Positions 51,858-64,000 are shown, numbered from the stretch's first letter. The stretch: DNA of 64,000 nucleotides from Piper betle (GCA_033002965.1 JAURVB010014647.1:62001-126000), one strand, 5' to 3'. The notes: generated from the letters alone by a model not told the origin. Numbers and translations are program-made.

Positions 51858-53612
51858 ATGTTTGTCCAATTTGTATGATAATAATCCGAACTGGTGTATT
51901 ATAGTTTCAAATTTTGTTAGCTCAATGTGGAGGTTGTTGATTTCCACCGGTCACATGAGATGGAGGTTGTTTCTTTCCTCCTGTTACGTAAGATGGTTTA
52001 TGAAAGAAGAATCAGATGCAATCCATGACCAAAAATTTTTTTCTAAAAAAAAGGAGAAACGATTACAAAGATGTACAGATCTTAGTTAGTTTATACTGAA
52101 TGATGTGTACCAGGTAAAGCTGCAGGGGCATTATAATCTACTCTGTTGCATCTAGATATCGAATTTGGCAAGAGCAGTTACTTTCTCTGGCACCAAAATG
52201 ATTCATCTAACCTGTGTGTTAGAACAGTAGGAGGTTGTTCATAGTTGTTGTGATGAGGTGATTGAAGCACAACCCAGTTAATGTAACTTAATTTATCTCT
52301 ATGGCATTTTCTCAAAATGCTTTGGACTCTTGAAAATTATAGGAGTGTACTTTGCACTCTGTAGTTTTGGACATTTGGTATGCCATTTAACAAGTGATTT
52401 CTTTAAGTATCATGGCTTGCATTTCAACATGTTTGGACCGGTGTTTCTTGGATTGTAAACTAGTTGTCAAATGTGTCGTTCATTTTGCTAGTATTGGCAT
52501 GAAATTTGTGTTTTTTCTAGCGATTTATTTTTTTGTCAATGGCTTTCATGGGAAATCGGCGACGTCTCGTGGTTGATATTGGACAAAATGCTCAGTTCGT
52601 CTAGCAGAAATTTCATCACTGCATTAGCGTGGTTAAAATCTTTTTTCTGAGTTGAAAATGAATAGAAAATATGATGTTTATTGGGTAGATCTCTAAAAAA
52701 CATTGTGGACTTTGCACAAAAAAAACGTTATAATAGATATTCATGCACCCATTTTTATTTACAATCTTAATAGAATGGATTGATGTATCCAAACTCCAAA
52801 TGGCATGACACTCTCCTATCAGTTAATTAAAATTAAAATATACGTTAATCTCCCTGTTCACAGTTAAGGGGCAAGACAAGAAATTAAATTATTGTAGTCA
52901 ACTGAGATAAAATTTGTAGTAATAAATATTATTATTTATTGTGTTTTGGATTATTCACAATTATGCCCAATTATTTATTCGTTCAGTATTAGAAATATGT
53001 TTATAAAATTAGCCTAAAAGATCATTTTTTTATGAGAAAATGATTAAAATTTTATTATAATGCTGATTAGGATCAAAATTTTGGTTACTATAGATTAAGA
53101 GAAGAGCCAGAGAATGAATACGCTCACTAACCTAGTCTTTCTTCCATCTCACAAGAGGTGGCTAATCATGGGAGTCAAGTCAACTCAGTAGATAGAAGCG
53201 TTGAGTCAAATTCAAAACAGCTCAAGCTTATTTATTCACATTTTTTATATAAATTAGAATAAAATACGTTTTAAAATATTAAATAGTTCAACCTTGCATT
53301 ATTTGTGTCAAATAGTAAGTTCAAGCATTAAATATTTGTATTTTATATAAAATAAAATGATTATAATATATTTGATTCTATTTACTATTATTTTTGTATT
53401 AAAATAATTGATATATAATATGAATTTCAAGTTAAGTGCACTGAGTAGAACATTGAGGTCCACGTCTTACATGCTACTTTGTCACCTCCCCCACGCCTCT
53501 ACACCTCCTCTCGGCGATGTGCCCCTTCAACAAATAGTTTAATCTTGCTAGCCTTTTCAGAATTCGTATATTTGAACTATTTATTGCACAACGATCCTCC
53601 TTCCAAATATTC
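51858..53612. other. 3' UTR of the DDT gene and intergenic DNA
   Basis: The first several hundred bases look like 3' UTR. From 52800 the sequence is AT-rich with no recognised element or exon. Confidence 0.5.
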
Positions 53613-55791
53613 AATGGACGCTTTGATTCGTTGCCATTTACTTGCCGCCGTTCCCAATACCATTTACTACGTACAACCTTCAAAACCAGAGTTCGTCAAT
53701 CCCTCCGATCAACATTCGCACAATTATGCCGATTACTTCCCTGCATGGCCTTCTCTAATCTTCTGCTTTCTGGGTTTTGCTTCTTCCTTCCATGCCCGTT
53801 CTTCGTTTGGAGAAAACGAGTCAGTTTTTCCTCTGTTTTCAATTTGTGGCTACTTACGTACACGTAGCTTCCATGCAACTACAAGTTTATACATATGTAA
53901 TATATATACCATGTGCTAAAGATATTCGATTTTGATTGCCTTCAAGGTATGAAGTATTGACAGTGAGGAAGGGAGGAGTTCTTGATCCAACGCAGGTGAA
54001 GCAGCTATCATGGAATCCCAGGGTGTTCCTGCATGAGGGTTTCCTCTCCGACGAGGAATGCGATCACCTCATCTCTCTGGTAATAAATATTTGAAGCTAC
54101 TCACAATAATTAAAAAAAATATAAGTGTTGAAGTGTTAATCTACGTAAAGATAAGGGGCATATGAATATTTTCTTGGGTACAGGCGAAAGGGCATCTAAC
54201 GATATCGATGGTAGTGGACGAAGAGACGGGAGAGGGTATACAAAGCCAGGAGAGAACTAGCACCGGCATGTTTCTCAGGCATGGCCAGGTGTATAGCTAA
54301 CTTCATTCATCTTGAGGCTAGTTAAGCCAAACTTAGCTTGTTATAGCTAGACAATAATGCATCTTAACTTTGTTAGAACTATGCCAGATTAATTGAAGTT
54401 AGAATATATTTAACTTACACTTTGTTGTTGTATATCAATCATCTTCTCTATTCCTTTGCAAGAAGTGAACTTGTGAATTTTGTGTTGAAAAATGATAAAC
54501 AAGGACTCCATGTGTTGTAGGATTGTATGCTTGTTGTTGCTATGCTTTTGCTTTAGCTTCTGATCCAAATATGGTTTTTTTGGGGCGTGTAGGACGGAAC
54601 TGTTTCAAGGATTGAGCAGCGAATTGCTGCTTGGACCTTCCTGCCTGTAGGTAAATGTAGTGTGCAGTGTCACCTTCATCATCTTCCTAGAATATTGGTG
54701 TTGTACTAAGAAATTGGTCGTGCAGAGAATGGGGAGTTTATGCAAATCTTGCACTATGAACACGGCCAGAAATATGTGCCTCATGTTGATTATTTGATAG
54801 ATAAAAGAAATCGATTAAGAGGCGGTCATCGACTAGCAACAGTGATCATGTATTTGTCAGATGTTGAGAGAGTGGAGAAACTGTCTTCCCCTTGCGAAGG
54901 TACGTTTTTCTTCACAATATTGCTTAGTAATTAATATTGCTTAGCAATGCTTCACAATATTGCTTAGCAATGCTTCCAACTTCCAAGCATGGTACACTAC
55001 AATGCTGGTTTTAAGTTTCATTGTTGACATATTTTCTTAGGGGTTTTCTTTTTAATGAGTAGATATTATAAGTAGTTTACTAGCTCATACAGTTTATACT
55101 TTCAATATTGCAGGATGGTGCGGCTCAACCAAAGGATGAATCCTGGTCAGATTGTGCAAAGGAAGGTTTTGCAGGTATTTGACAGTCCAAATATATTCGT
55201 AATTGTTTTCATATAATTTTTATGCTTTTTCTGAAATTTAAGATCTTCTTATAGGTAAATGTTCAGTGTATTTTCTATGACTTTCAATGATTTACCATTA
55301 GTAAATAGTATAATTTAAGTAGTAAGAAGTGCTATGAACAGTGTAATATTTCTTGAAAGCAAGAGCAATGTGTGCATTACGTAACACTTAAATACAATAC
55401 AACTAAAATACAGAAATTGAAACTACCACCCTTGTTTCACGTTGCTATTCGTTTTTGGAAAAAATGCTAATATACTTGTGACTGATATATATTTCTCCTT
55501 CGCCTATTTGCAACTATCCTCTCCTTACGTTGTTCATACCCAAGTATCATGGACATGGTAAAACGTAAACAAGCGAATCCGTCTGTCCACCATTGTGTTT
55601 TCTCACGAGGCTTATGATGGTGAATCTTTTCAGTGAAACCAAGGAAAGGAGATGCAGTGCTGTTCTTTAATCTTCACCTAAATGCAGCAACCGATCCGCG
55701 CAGCCTCCATGGAAGCTGCCCTGTAATCGAAGGTGAAAAATGGTCAGCGACCAAGTGGATTCATGAGAGACCATTCTCTTTTCCAGGATGA
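53613..55791 (+). CDS. P4H: Prolyl 4-hydroxylase (2-oxoglutarate/Fe(II) dioxygenase), N-terminus uncertain, frame broken in exon 5
   Basis: Exons are about 53613-53819, 53947-54079, 54184-54288, 54593-54650, 54726-54899, 55114-55174 and 55634-55791. The mature region reads KQLSWNPRVFLHEGFLSDEE, ERTSTGMFLRHGQDGTVSRI, ILHYEHGQKYVPHVDYLIDK (the HxD iron ligands), GHRLATVIMYLSDVE, VKPRKGDAVLFFNLHLNAAT, LHGSCPV (distal His) and EGEKWSATKW (2-oxoglutarate Lys). It matches plant P4H4/P4H3-type ER/Golgi enzymes that convert peptidyl proline to Hyp. Exon 5 loses frame near 54872 (one G short of GGETVF) and again at C4 54888-54891. Both must be restored for exon 6 to join in phase. The start is unresolved: the MDALIRC frame splices in phase, but another frame has the hydrophobic MAFSNLLLSGFCFFLP expected of a signal anchor. 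Confidence 0.85.
54905..54978. repeat. Small tandem repeat in P4H intron 5
   Basis: 'ttcacaatattgcttag(c/t)aat' is repeated two to three times just after the donor site. Confidence 0.85.
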
Positions 55792-56257
55792 ATCGACGGA
55801 TGAAAGACTGAAAGGAAGAGGAGGAATGCTTCCCATATAGCTGCAGGAGTGTGCATAACGAATCCTTTTTTGTTATAGCATTATATCTGCTGTTACCTCT
55901 GACTTCAAATGACCAGAGAATAATTTTGCTTCCTTGCATTTTATAAGATGACAAACTCTTGTGATCCAATTTTGTAGTAAAGAATTGCATTTTCTGTTAC
56001 GCTGGAATTCTGGGTTAAAACGAGGGAGACATCGAAGAAAAATACGACTTGAAAGGACCCACAGTGTCCTGTTATATCTAGTAAGGAACGTAGCAATGAA
56101 ACCTCCTTAAGTTATTTGCTTTATCTAACATATTTTGTTTTGAGTAGTAACATAAAAAAAAATCAGCCGTCATATTGACCAGTTGTACAAACACAAGTGA
56201 AACACAAACATAGCATTTTTGCCCATCGCCGAAACAGTCATTGTAACACCGACTTAT
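55792..56257. other. Convergent 3' UTRs of P4H and the coiled-coil gene
   Basis: Only 466 bp separate the two stop codons. No other feature is seen. Confidence 0.6.
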
Positions 56258-58876
56258 TTAGTTCCAAGATGGGCTGGTTAGTCGGCCATCTCTAAATGCA
56301 GAAGTACCACCGGATGCTGCGGGAGAAGGAGTAGATGCAGCATACTGGGTTCCGGAAACGGAAACTGAGAGAAGGCTGCTGGGATGACCATGGTGTCCAG
56401 GAGGGGCAAAACGAGATGGGCTTGCTGTAACACCTGCTGGCGTGTTTGATGTAGTTGTCCCTGTCCAGTCGCAGGATGATTAACTCGATTACTAAGCGGA
56501 GCCTGCAGAGCAAGAACAGACGGGAACTATTATGCAATTGAATTAGTACAGGTTGAGGCTGCGACTTGAATCTCTTACATGAAGAACGAAAGGCTTAGAA
56601 AATAAATTGGCGAACAGAAATAGAATATGCTAAAAGGTTGGAACTGATAACTGATTTTGCCATCTATAAAACATAATGTAGTGTTTAACTGCTTAAAATT
56701 AAAATTTTCCAGACCCCTATGAACAACAAAAACACGGAAGAAATAACAAAATAACCTCTGAGTTGAGAGGCATGAAATGTAATCCAAGGATCAGTTCACG
56801 TCATTTTGAATCATCTTTCTGATTTAAAAATATAACTACCAATCATAGTACAATTGTACCCTTCGTTGGAATAAATTATCAACAGCAGCAACAAGAATCG
56901 TCTACACTAATGGAATGAAGTACTGACAATGAATATGACAATACAGTTCAAAACTTTTACTACTCTCTACTCAACGGTGAGTTGGGTACTTCTAAATTTT
57001 CTTGCCTATTTTTGATAGACGTGCAAAGCACCATGGAGTTCAACATTATTGTCAAAAGCTCTAGATTAAGTTCAGTCAACTTTTTATCAATTCAGATTTC
57101 ATGCCTTATTCAAGACATAAATGCTAATAAGCTTCAGTCAAACTCAATCCTTCAAGTCCAATATGAACAACAATCTTTTTCTTGTCAAACAAACACCCAA
57201 TAATTAAATCTTCTACTCAACATTAAAATTCGACACTGTCAAAATTATAAAGGTACAAACTAAGCCTACATGAACCGAGACATTCCAATAACAAACACTA
57301 GATTTTATTGGAAGAATGCAAATATCTAGATGAAACTGAACTCGCTAGGACTGGCACTGCTGGAAGAAAGTTAGGATTGTGCTCTAGCAAGAGATACCTG
57401 ACTACTTTACCAGTTCCTAACCATAACTGCATACATCCATTCAATGCACCAGCAAATATAGGACATGTTGAAAGGCATAATGTCGATTGAAGCACAACTA
57501 GTAAACTACTGCACATGTGCAAGATAGAAGAATATATATATTGTTATTATCTTACCATACTCTGTTGAAAAGGACTAGAGGCTGTTCTTCCAAGAGGGGA
57601 GGCAGCAGAAGGAGATGCCATATGCATTTGATGCACAAGTGATTCTCCTTCAAGTTCCCGAGAGCCTGCCACCTGCATGCTACTTCGTTTTTTCATTTCT
57701 TCTTCAACATTTAGAATCTGTCAAATACCAGCAGATATATCATTACTGAAAATCGTCATGGATAAAAAAAAGAACAAATTGCAGGATGCTAATAGAATCA
57801 CAATTACAAAATGCATAAAACCTACCTGCCTAAGTGCTTGAACAAGCTGATGTTTCCTCTCCTTCAAAGTATGCAGCTTCTCCTCCAATTCCTTCTTCCT
57901 TTTATCTTTAGCAGGATCAGAAATATGGGTTGCCTAGTGAGAGCAAAATACCAGTACCCAAATCATAAATCAGGCTCAGCTTTCCCCTATAGTAAACAAG
58001 GATTCAAACGATGCTAAAGCAAAAAAACTAAATATCCAAGTAGAGGGAACAGCATCTATTCCAGAAAACTTGTTAAGTAAAAGGTTCAAATTACAAAATG
58101 AAACAACAATACAAGTGATGTCTCCTGCCGTAAACGAACATGCATTGAGTTGAAAGTTGAAACAAAAACAATCTTAGAGGAAACGCAAAATACAGCCCTC
58201 TCCATCATCATCAACATGTAATTTTCTGCAAAAAAGTTAATGTCTTTCCGCTATTCACCCAAAAATACACTAAATTGGCATTCAATAAAAAAAGGCCCAA
58301 AAAACAAAGAGAAATTTGAAAGCTGAAACATAATCACTTTGAGAAAAATGTGATCTATCTACCATATGCCCAAACTACAAGGAGCGCCTCTCAATCACCA
58401 ACATATTAAAAACGTAAATTTTCCGTGATTAACAAGAATTGTTCTCACAATTGGCAACGCCGCAACACCAAAGTTTGCCCAGAGTTAAACTAATGATCAG
58501 AAAAATCCGCTAGAATATACTACCTCCGCCTCCACCGGAGCCGCAACAGCAGCTTTCTCAATTTCAACACTCCCACCGTCCCCACCCGTCGAATTGGGCT
58601 CTTCAACTGGAACTGCCGCCAAAGCACCGCCCCCAACCGCCGATTCCTCGGCCGGAACAACACCACCGCCACTCCCGGCGGCGGAAACTACCGTCGTGGA
58701 GGCCGAGCTCCGTCTCCGCGGGGCGGCGAGCGGTGGCGGGCGAGGGATCGCGCGCGACGGCGGAGGAGGATGCGGAAGGAGCGGAGGGAGATGGTGGATT
58801 GGGGCATGAGCCACCGCCGGTGGACGTCGGAGGGAAGGCGGTGGAGGTTGCCCCTGTACAGCGATATCGCCACCAT
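56258..58876 (-). CDS. Uncharacterised plant coiled-coil protein, four exons, two frame breaks
   Basis: Exons on the minus strand are 58876-58524, 57933-57826, 57717-57556 and 56502-56258. The product starts MVAISLYRGNLHRLP and RRWLMPQSTISLRSFRILLR, a conserved opening I recall from unnamed plant proteins. A Pro/Ala/Ser-rich stretch follows. Then a short coiled coil, DKRKKELEEKLHTLKERKHQ and ILNVEEEMKKRSSMQ, and a Ser/Pro-rich tail ending GRLTSPSWN. Exon lengths fall exactly one base short in exon 1 and one in exon 4, and reading shifts there: near the GGGG at 58720-58723 and the CCC at 56459-56461. Restored, it has about 289 residues. The function is unknown; I do not assign one. The track-like start upstream of the Pro-rich frame lacks an ATG and is not used. 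Confidence 0.75.
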
Positions 58877-61257
58877 CTCCGCCGCCGGTGTCGACGATCG
58901 TGTCGGACGTCGCCGGCGAGACCCGGTGTATGTCTTGTCGGGTGCTACACTGTCCGGCGGGCTAGAACTACTGTCCGGCCCGTTTGTTATAACTCGTACA
59001 CGTACGTTTAGGAAAAATTATATATTATTTTACGTCCTTCAAAATTATGAATTATTGTAGATGAAAATTGAAAAAGATCAACATTGACGTCGAAAATATA
59101 TTTGGTATGTAAGAGACGAGTAAACTAATATATTATTTATGTTATAGGAATCTTCTGTTGACAAGCTGACAATCTTGCGTGTTGTTAAAAAATGATAGGA
59201 ATAAGTTTATTGCGTGTTGTTATAAAATGACTGACTTTTCTCTCAGGTCCATTGGCATAATAGTTTTGAGTTGTTATGTTTATCCTTCTCGTATACGTGG
59301 GTGATTAAGGCCCCTACTTAATAAAATGCATCATTAGTTCCAAAAGCAATCACAATAACTAGCTCAGACCCGAGGAATGCCCGGGCTGACAAATTTTTCA
59401 AAATTTTATTCAATTTTTTTTTAATATATAATATAAAGAACATAAAAAATTATATTTTAAATAAAGTATGATAAATAAATATATAATAATTTTATAATTT
59501 AAAATTTTAGGGAAGAACATTTACAATTTTTAATTGAAAATTCCTAACAAGATGAAAGCTAATATTTACATTAAAAGTCATTATAAATTGTCTTGTACAA
59601 ACAAGATTCAAATTTTCAAGTGACTCTCAACTTTTAATTAGCACGATTTAATTAAAAATATATTTTAATTTTAACATAATTAATAATGTTTTAATTTTAA
59701 ACACAATGTTTACAAATATATTTTAAAATATCTTACTCATTAAAATCAATTTGAAATTATTAATAATAAAGGCTATATGAAGACAATTTAAAATTAAATA
59801 TTAACTATTCATATATAATTAGTTAAAATATTGATTTTAAACAATTAAAAGCAAACATAAAGCAAAGAATTTTGATGAATGGGATACGAGGGCAATTAAA
59901 TGGTGAGTTAAAGACTTAAAAATATAGGTGATTATTAAGAACTACGTTAGAGAGTTTGAGAGGTAAGTTAATTAATTAAAAAGAATATTACATGGCAATT
60001 TAGAAAGTGAAAAAGGTGGGGAAATTAATTATAAAGTTTGAGTAATGTGCCGGGGATTAACCACGTGTTAAAAAGTCGCTAAAATATAAAGAGATCGAAA
60101 AAATTATCATATTATAATATATTATAAAATAGATATGCACGGTGATATAACGAGAAAAAAAATACATTGATATAATATAATATAAATCATTTCAAACCAG
60201 ATAAATTTAAGAGTTAAAAGATATATAAAATTTTTTTATACTCGTAGTTTGCTTGAGGAAAAAGATACATGAGAATACATTCTCAAATATGTTCCTTGGA
60301 AAAAAATAGTATATTTACATATTGAAATAGTCACAAACTTATAAATTGTCGACATCAAACTATAAGCTCCGGTCTTCCATCTGTATATATATTTGAACAT
60401 TTGACATTTCCAACAAAAATCAAACATTCTAAAAAGAGGAGCGGTTGTCACAAAAGAACGGAAGAATAGAAATCCCAAGCTAGGGCTGAAACGTTATAAA
60501 ATACTGTATAAAGCACTACATTGATTTTTTGCTTTGCACAATTTACCTAGCATTTTTATACAAGGGGTATCGTGGATGATTAATATGAGACATGATTTTA
60601 TCCATATTTATCTAGTTTTAATAAATAAAGGCCAACCATACATTAAAACAATGATTTTTATAAACAATGTATATTTTTTACATGTTTTTTGTATTGTTTA
60701 ATCTTTTATACTTCAAAAAGTTTATATACACGTATACACAGATCTATTATTTATAATATGTGTGTCATAATTTCTCCCATCTTAACGAACATGCAAGAGT
60801 GGGAAAAAATCTCTTTTTTTAAGATAAATTTGGTTTAACAAAATATCACACTATTATACACATTCCTTTTATATTATTAGTTTGATAAAAAAATATCTAA
60901 AAAATTATAACTTGTTTTATTTTTTAATTAAAAAATATGTTATTTATATGTGTTTATGTATTTATTATTATTCTATGAACATGCATACAAGTCATTCAAA
61001 TTCGACCACGATTAATCCGGCATTGACATCCGGCGGGCAAAATAATGAGAAACGGCCCAAACACGTTATTATTATTTTAGAAAAAACAAAGGCGATATAA
61101 AAAAGAGCAGCCGAATCGACTCGGGAAACGGCGACCACGAGTGGCCTGGCCCCACCCAGCCCACGCTGCCCACCTTTGACCTCCTCCTCCAAAGCCGCAG
61201 GAAGAGTTGGGAACGCCATCACGTTCCCCCGATCCCAAAACCCCATCCATCGTTCGA

Positions 61258-61288
<31 letters not shown>

Positions 61289-61300
61289 AGGTGGAGGAAG
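58877..61300. other. Divergent intergenic region between the coiled-coil gene and ALA3
   Basis: 58877-59000 is the GC-rich leader and promoter of the coiled-coil gene. 59000-61000 is AT-rich. A palindromic CCCGAGGAATGCCCGGG lies at about 59370-59386. 61100-61300 is the GC-rich ALA3 leader with a CCGTCG/GCCGTC repeat (61260-61287). No exon is recognised. Confidence 0.5.
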
Positions 61301-63913
61301 ATGAGCGGGTGGGAAAGGCTGCGGGGTGGCGCCAGGGCCACCCTCGGCGGCCGCGGCGCCACCTCCTTCTCCGACGACCACCGCCCCTCCCACATCGTCC
61401 ACCTGGGCCGCGTCCAGCCCCAAGCCCCCTCGCACCGAACCATTCATTGCAACGACCGCGACGCCAACCTCCCCGTCCGCTTCAAGGTCTCACTCGCTTT
61501 CTCTCTCAGATCCGTCTTTCGTTGTCTCCTCGGTTTTTTTTATTGTTGTTGTTTTAGATGGTGTGATGGCATAGGTTGAATTTGTTGTTAGTTTTGTGCA
61601 TTCTTGGGATCGGTAGGGTGCAGGTTGCGTCCATGTCGTTTATAGTGTTTTATGCATATGGGAGGAAGCTGGTGTAGCTGTTGCTTTCGTAACTTTCAAT
61701 GTTCGTGCAATCTTCTCTGTTTTTTTCTTTTTCTTTTTTGTTGTTGGTGTGATTTCGAAAGATTTTGCACATTTAGCAGCTAGAAAATGCCTTGTGCTTT
61801 ATTGTACAGCGTTTTTTTTTGTCTGGGTGAAATTGAAGAAGATAGTATATCTATGTCTGGTGTTGGAAAGAAGCTTATGACTAATGATGTGAATATTATA
61901 GTATTAAAAATTGATGCATGAAGCTTCGTAATCATACTGATTACCTAATATTTGAAAGTATATAGCCAAATCATGAATAAAATCTAACAGCTTAACAAAT
62001 CTCACATAACTTTCAATTTGCTATTGAGCCTGTGGACCTGATCAATTCATCATAGCTCTCAAAACTCCCCCAAGCTGCTGAGCCTAAAGTCCACACAGGC
62101 ACAACTTGAAAACATATATGTTGGCCTTTCATCATTTTTGACGGCACTAAGCTTCATAGTAAAGTTCAACATTAGGGTTGGCAGCAACAAGATCACATTG
62201 GAGACATAAGGTATGAGGGCTGGTAGTAGGGAGAAACTTTCATCCAATGCTGCAGCTTTTTGTGAAGTATTAAATCTCCAAATCAAATGACTCTATTTGA
62301 TCCATGCACATGGTAGAACTCCCCCTCAAGCTGAAATCAGCTCGGTTGAGCACCTAAAATCCCTCAAGTATTGAAGTTAGCTACAGTGGAGATTTAGTGG
62401 CCGTACATGCCATACATATGATTACATTTCCTAATCCCATGGATCGTTGAGATAAATATCACAGTTGCAATTGCTTTTTCTGTATTTCCATCTTCTTTTT
62501 ATGATTTAAGTGCTCCTTTCAACATCTAATTTGTCCCCTGGAGACCTTGTGTTTTTATTTGCTTATACATAAATAAGGGAAATTGATCTATTAGCCTGTG
62601 TTACATTAAGCGGAAACATTTTGGAATATTTGGTTTTTTTAATGTCAGGGAGTTAGAGCAGATTTTATAATCTTTGGGGCTTGATTGGATTATATTTTAT
62701 ATTTTGCACGCTGTCCAAAGGCGAAGGAATTGAATGACTTTTTCCTTTGGATTATAGAAACAGCATGCATTGCATTTGTCAATTTATAGGATCAATTTTC
62801 TTTTCTTTTTTTTAATGAAAGGTTCAATGAAATGTTTTCTACTGTGAATGGCGTTTTTTCTAATGTTTTTTACTCTCTCGTTACCTCAAGTTAGTCATTA
62901 AAACATGTTGATACTGCTCAATTCAGGGGAATTCAATATCAACAACAAAATACAATGTATTAACTTTTTTGCCAAAAGGTTTGTTTGAGCAGGTAATTTC
63001 ATTTGTGTTATTGAATAGAAGATCTAAATATTTATATTTTTTCTCATTGTAGTTCCTCCCTTAGTTACCATGTATGTAAGTACTGAAATGTATAATGGAT
63101 ATTTTGACAGTTCAGACGGGTGGCAAACCTATATTTTCTGATGATTTCAATCTTGTCAACGACACCAATAAGGCAAGCTTTTCTTAAAATACGTTGGCAT
63201 TATACAAAACAATTATTATTATCTTCCTTTACTGGGGTATGTTCTCATTCTTTGTTGAGATTTTGAATGATTATTTTCTTTTGTTAAGTACAGCCCCGTT
63301 CACCCAGTGACAAATGTTGTCCCCTTGAGTTTAGTGCTTTTTATCTCTCTTGTTAAGGAAGCCTTTGAAGATTGGGTAGGTGCCTTTGAATTAAAATGCT
63401 CCTATTTGTGTATGCTTGTTGCTGTTAGAAGTCCAGTTTGCTTGTATTACCTTAATTTTTTTCTTTTCTCAATGCAGAAAAGATTTCTTAATGATAAAGT
63501 GATAAATAGCACTCCTGTTGATGTACTGCAAGGACACAAGTGGGAAAGTATTCCCTGGAAGAAGCTTCAAGTTGGTGATATTGTTAGAGTGAGTCTGTAA
63601 TTTGTGTCTGCTTAACTAAATGAGCTATTAGTAGTATTTTCGCTTAGGTTAATTATCTTCTATTGGTATCTTCTTCCTTTAAAAAAAAAGAAAATTGCAC
63701 CCAAAATCCAAAGCAGGTTGCATTCTTGTTGCTTATGATGGTAAGATTGGATTTATCTCTCTTCATTATGTATTATTCCACGGAGCATTTAGACATGAAA
63801 AATTTCTGACAATATATATGTTGGGCTGTGTACAGGTTAAGCAGGATGGATTTTTTCCCGCAGATCTGCTGTTCCTTGCAAGTACAAATCCTGATGGCAT
63901 CTGTTATATTGAG
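61301..63913 (+). CDS. ALA3: P4-type phospholipid flippase ALA3, 5' six exons (runs off right edge)
   Basis: Visible exons are 61301-61486, 62927-62992, 63111-63172, 63294-63375, 63478-63588 and 63836-63913, all joining in phase. The product has a Gly/Arg-rich start, then [60 protein letters not shown] (first membrane segment), [20 protein letters not shown] (second) and the actuator-domain start [20 protein letters not shown] and DGICYIE. This matches plant ALA3, a Golgi/trans-Golgi aminophospholipid flippase that works with an ALIS beta subunit. The phosphorylation DKTGT site lies beyond the window. Intron 3 (63173-63293) starts with GC, not GT. Intron 1 is long and holds a possible retroelement scrap. 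Confidence 0.93.
62040..62350 (-). repeat. Possible retroelement fragment in ALA3 intron 1
   Basis: 'gaactccccctcaagctgaa' and 'tctcaaaactcccccaagct' are phrases common in plant retroelement-derived intron sequence. A 75-codon minus-strand ORF here has no clear domain. This is a weak call from composition and remembered motifs. Confidence 0.3.
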
Positions 63914-64000
63914 GTTTTTCACACTTTTCAACTTAGTTATAAAACTGTAGATTCAGATATGTAAAATTTCAAAGTGTGAGTTGGGGGGCATCATTAATAA

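Overview
This is nuclear DNA from a flowering plant. It shows GT-AG spliced genes from plant-specific families (LBD, DUF569, AGCVIII kinase, HIPL, GT14 glucuronosyltransferase, GT31 Hyp-galactosyltransferase, P4-ATPase ALA3), an initiator-tRNA-Met primed TRIM retroelement, and long AT-rich intergenic DNA full of retroelement debris. Several first exons are very GC-rich (GlcAT14, GALT, DDT protein, coiled-coil protein). That 5' GC bias hints at a monocot or an early-branching angiosperm, but I cannot name a species. All gene functions come from recalled family knowledge; no search was run.

Layout. 1-1700: 5' end of a DUF569 gene (minus). 1.7-8.6 kb: repeat land, with a nested set of long-LTR-like repeats, a 465-bp TRIM with perfect 5-bp target-site duplications, and an 893-bp hAT-type element with 8-bp duplications. 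8.6-10.6 kb: relics of COG5 and of a GH17 beta-1,3-glucanase. 11.3-12.2 kb: LBD transcription factor gene (minus). 14.7-18.6 kb: HIPL gene (plus). 20.8-24.1 kb: GlcAT14-type glucuronosyltransferase (plus), convergent with a GALT-type hydroxyproline O-galactosyltransferase at 25.7-28.5 kb (minus). 29-39.8 kb: repeats, including a Copia 5' fragment with a gag relic, one long-LTR-like repeat nested in another, and an AT-rich dispersed repeat that also sits in a HIPL intron. 40.3-41.7 kb: D6PK-like AGC kinase. 41.7-45.8 kb: unassigned. 45.8-51.9 kb: DDT-domain chromatin protein with 12 exons. 53.6-55.8 kb: prolyl 4-hydroxylase. 56.3-58.9 kb: uncharacterised coiled-coil protein (minus). 61.3-63.9 kb: 5' part of P4-ATPase ALA3, which runs off the window.

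Two themes stand out. First, three enzymes that act in sequence on arabinogalactan and other Hyp-rich glycoproteins (prolyl 4-hydroxylase, Hyp O-galactosyltransferase, AGP glucuronosyltransferase) lie within about 35 kb. Second, five otherwise well-formed genes (LBD, HIPL, AGC kinase, P4H, coiled-coil protein) are each broken by one or more isolated one-base losses, mostly in short homopolymers, with the correct frame resuming at once. Three other long genes are clean. This looks more like homopolymer contraction in the assembly than pseudogenisation, but the sequence alone cannot decide.

I found no new defence, toxin, CRISPR or biosynthetic system.
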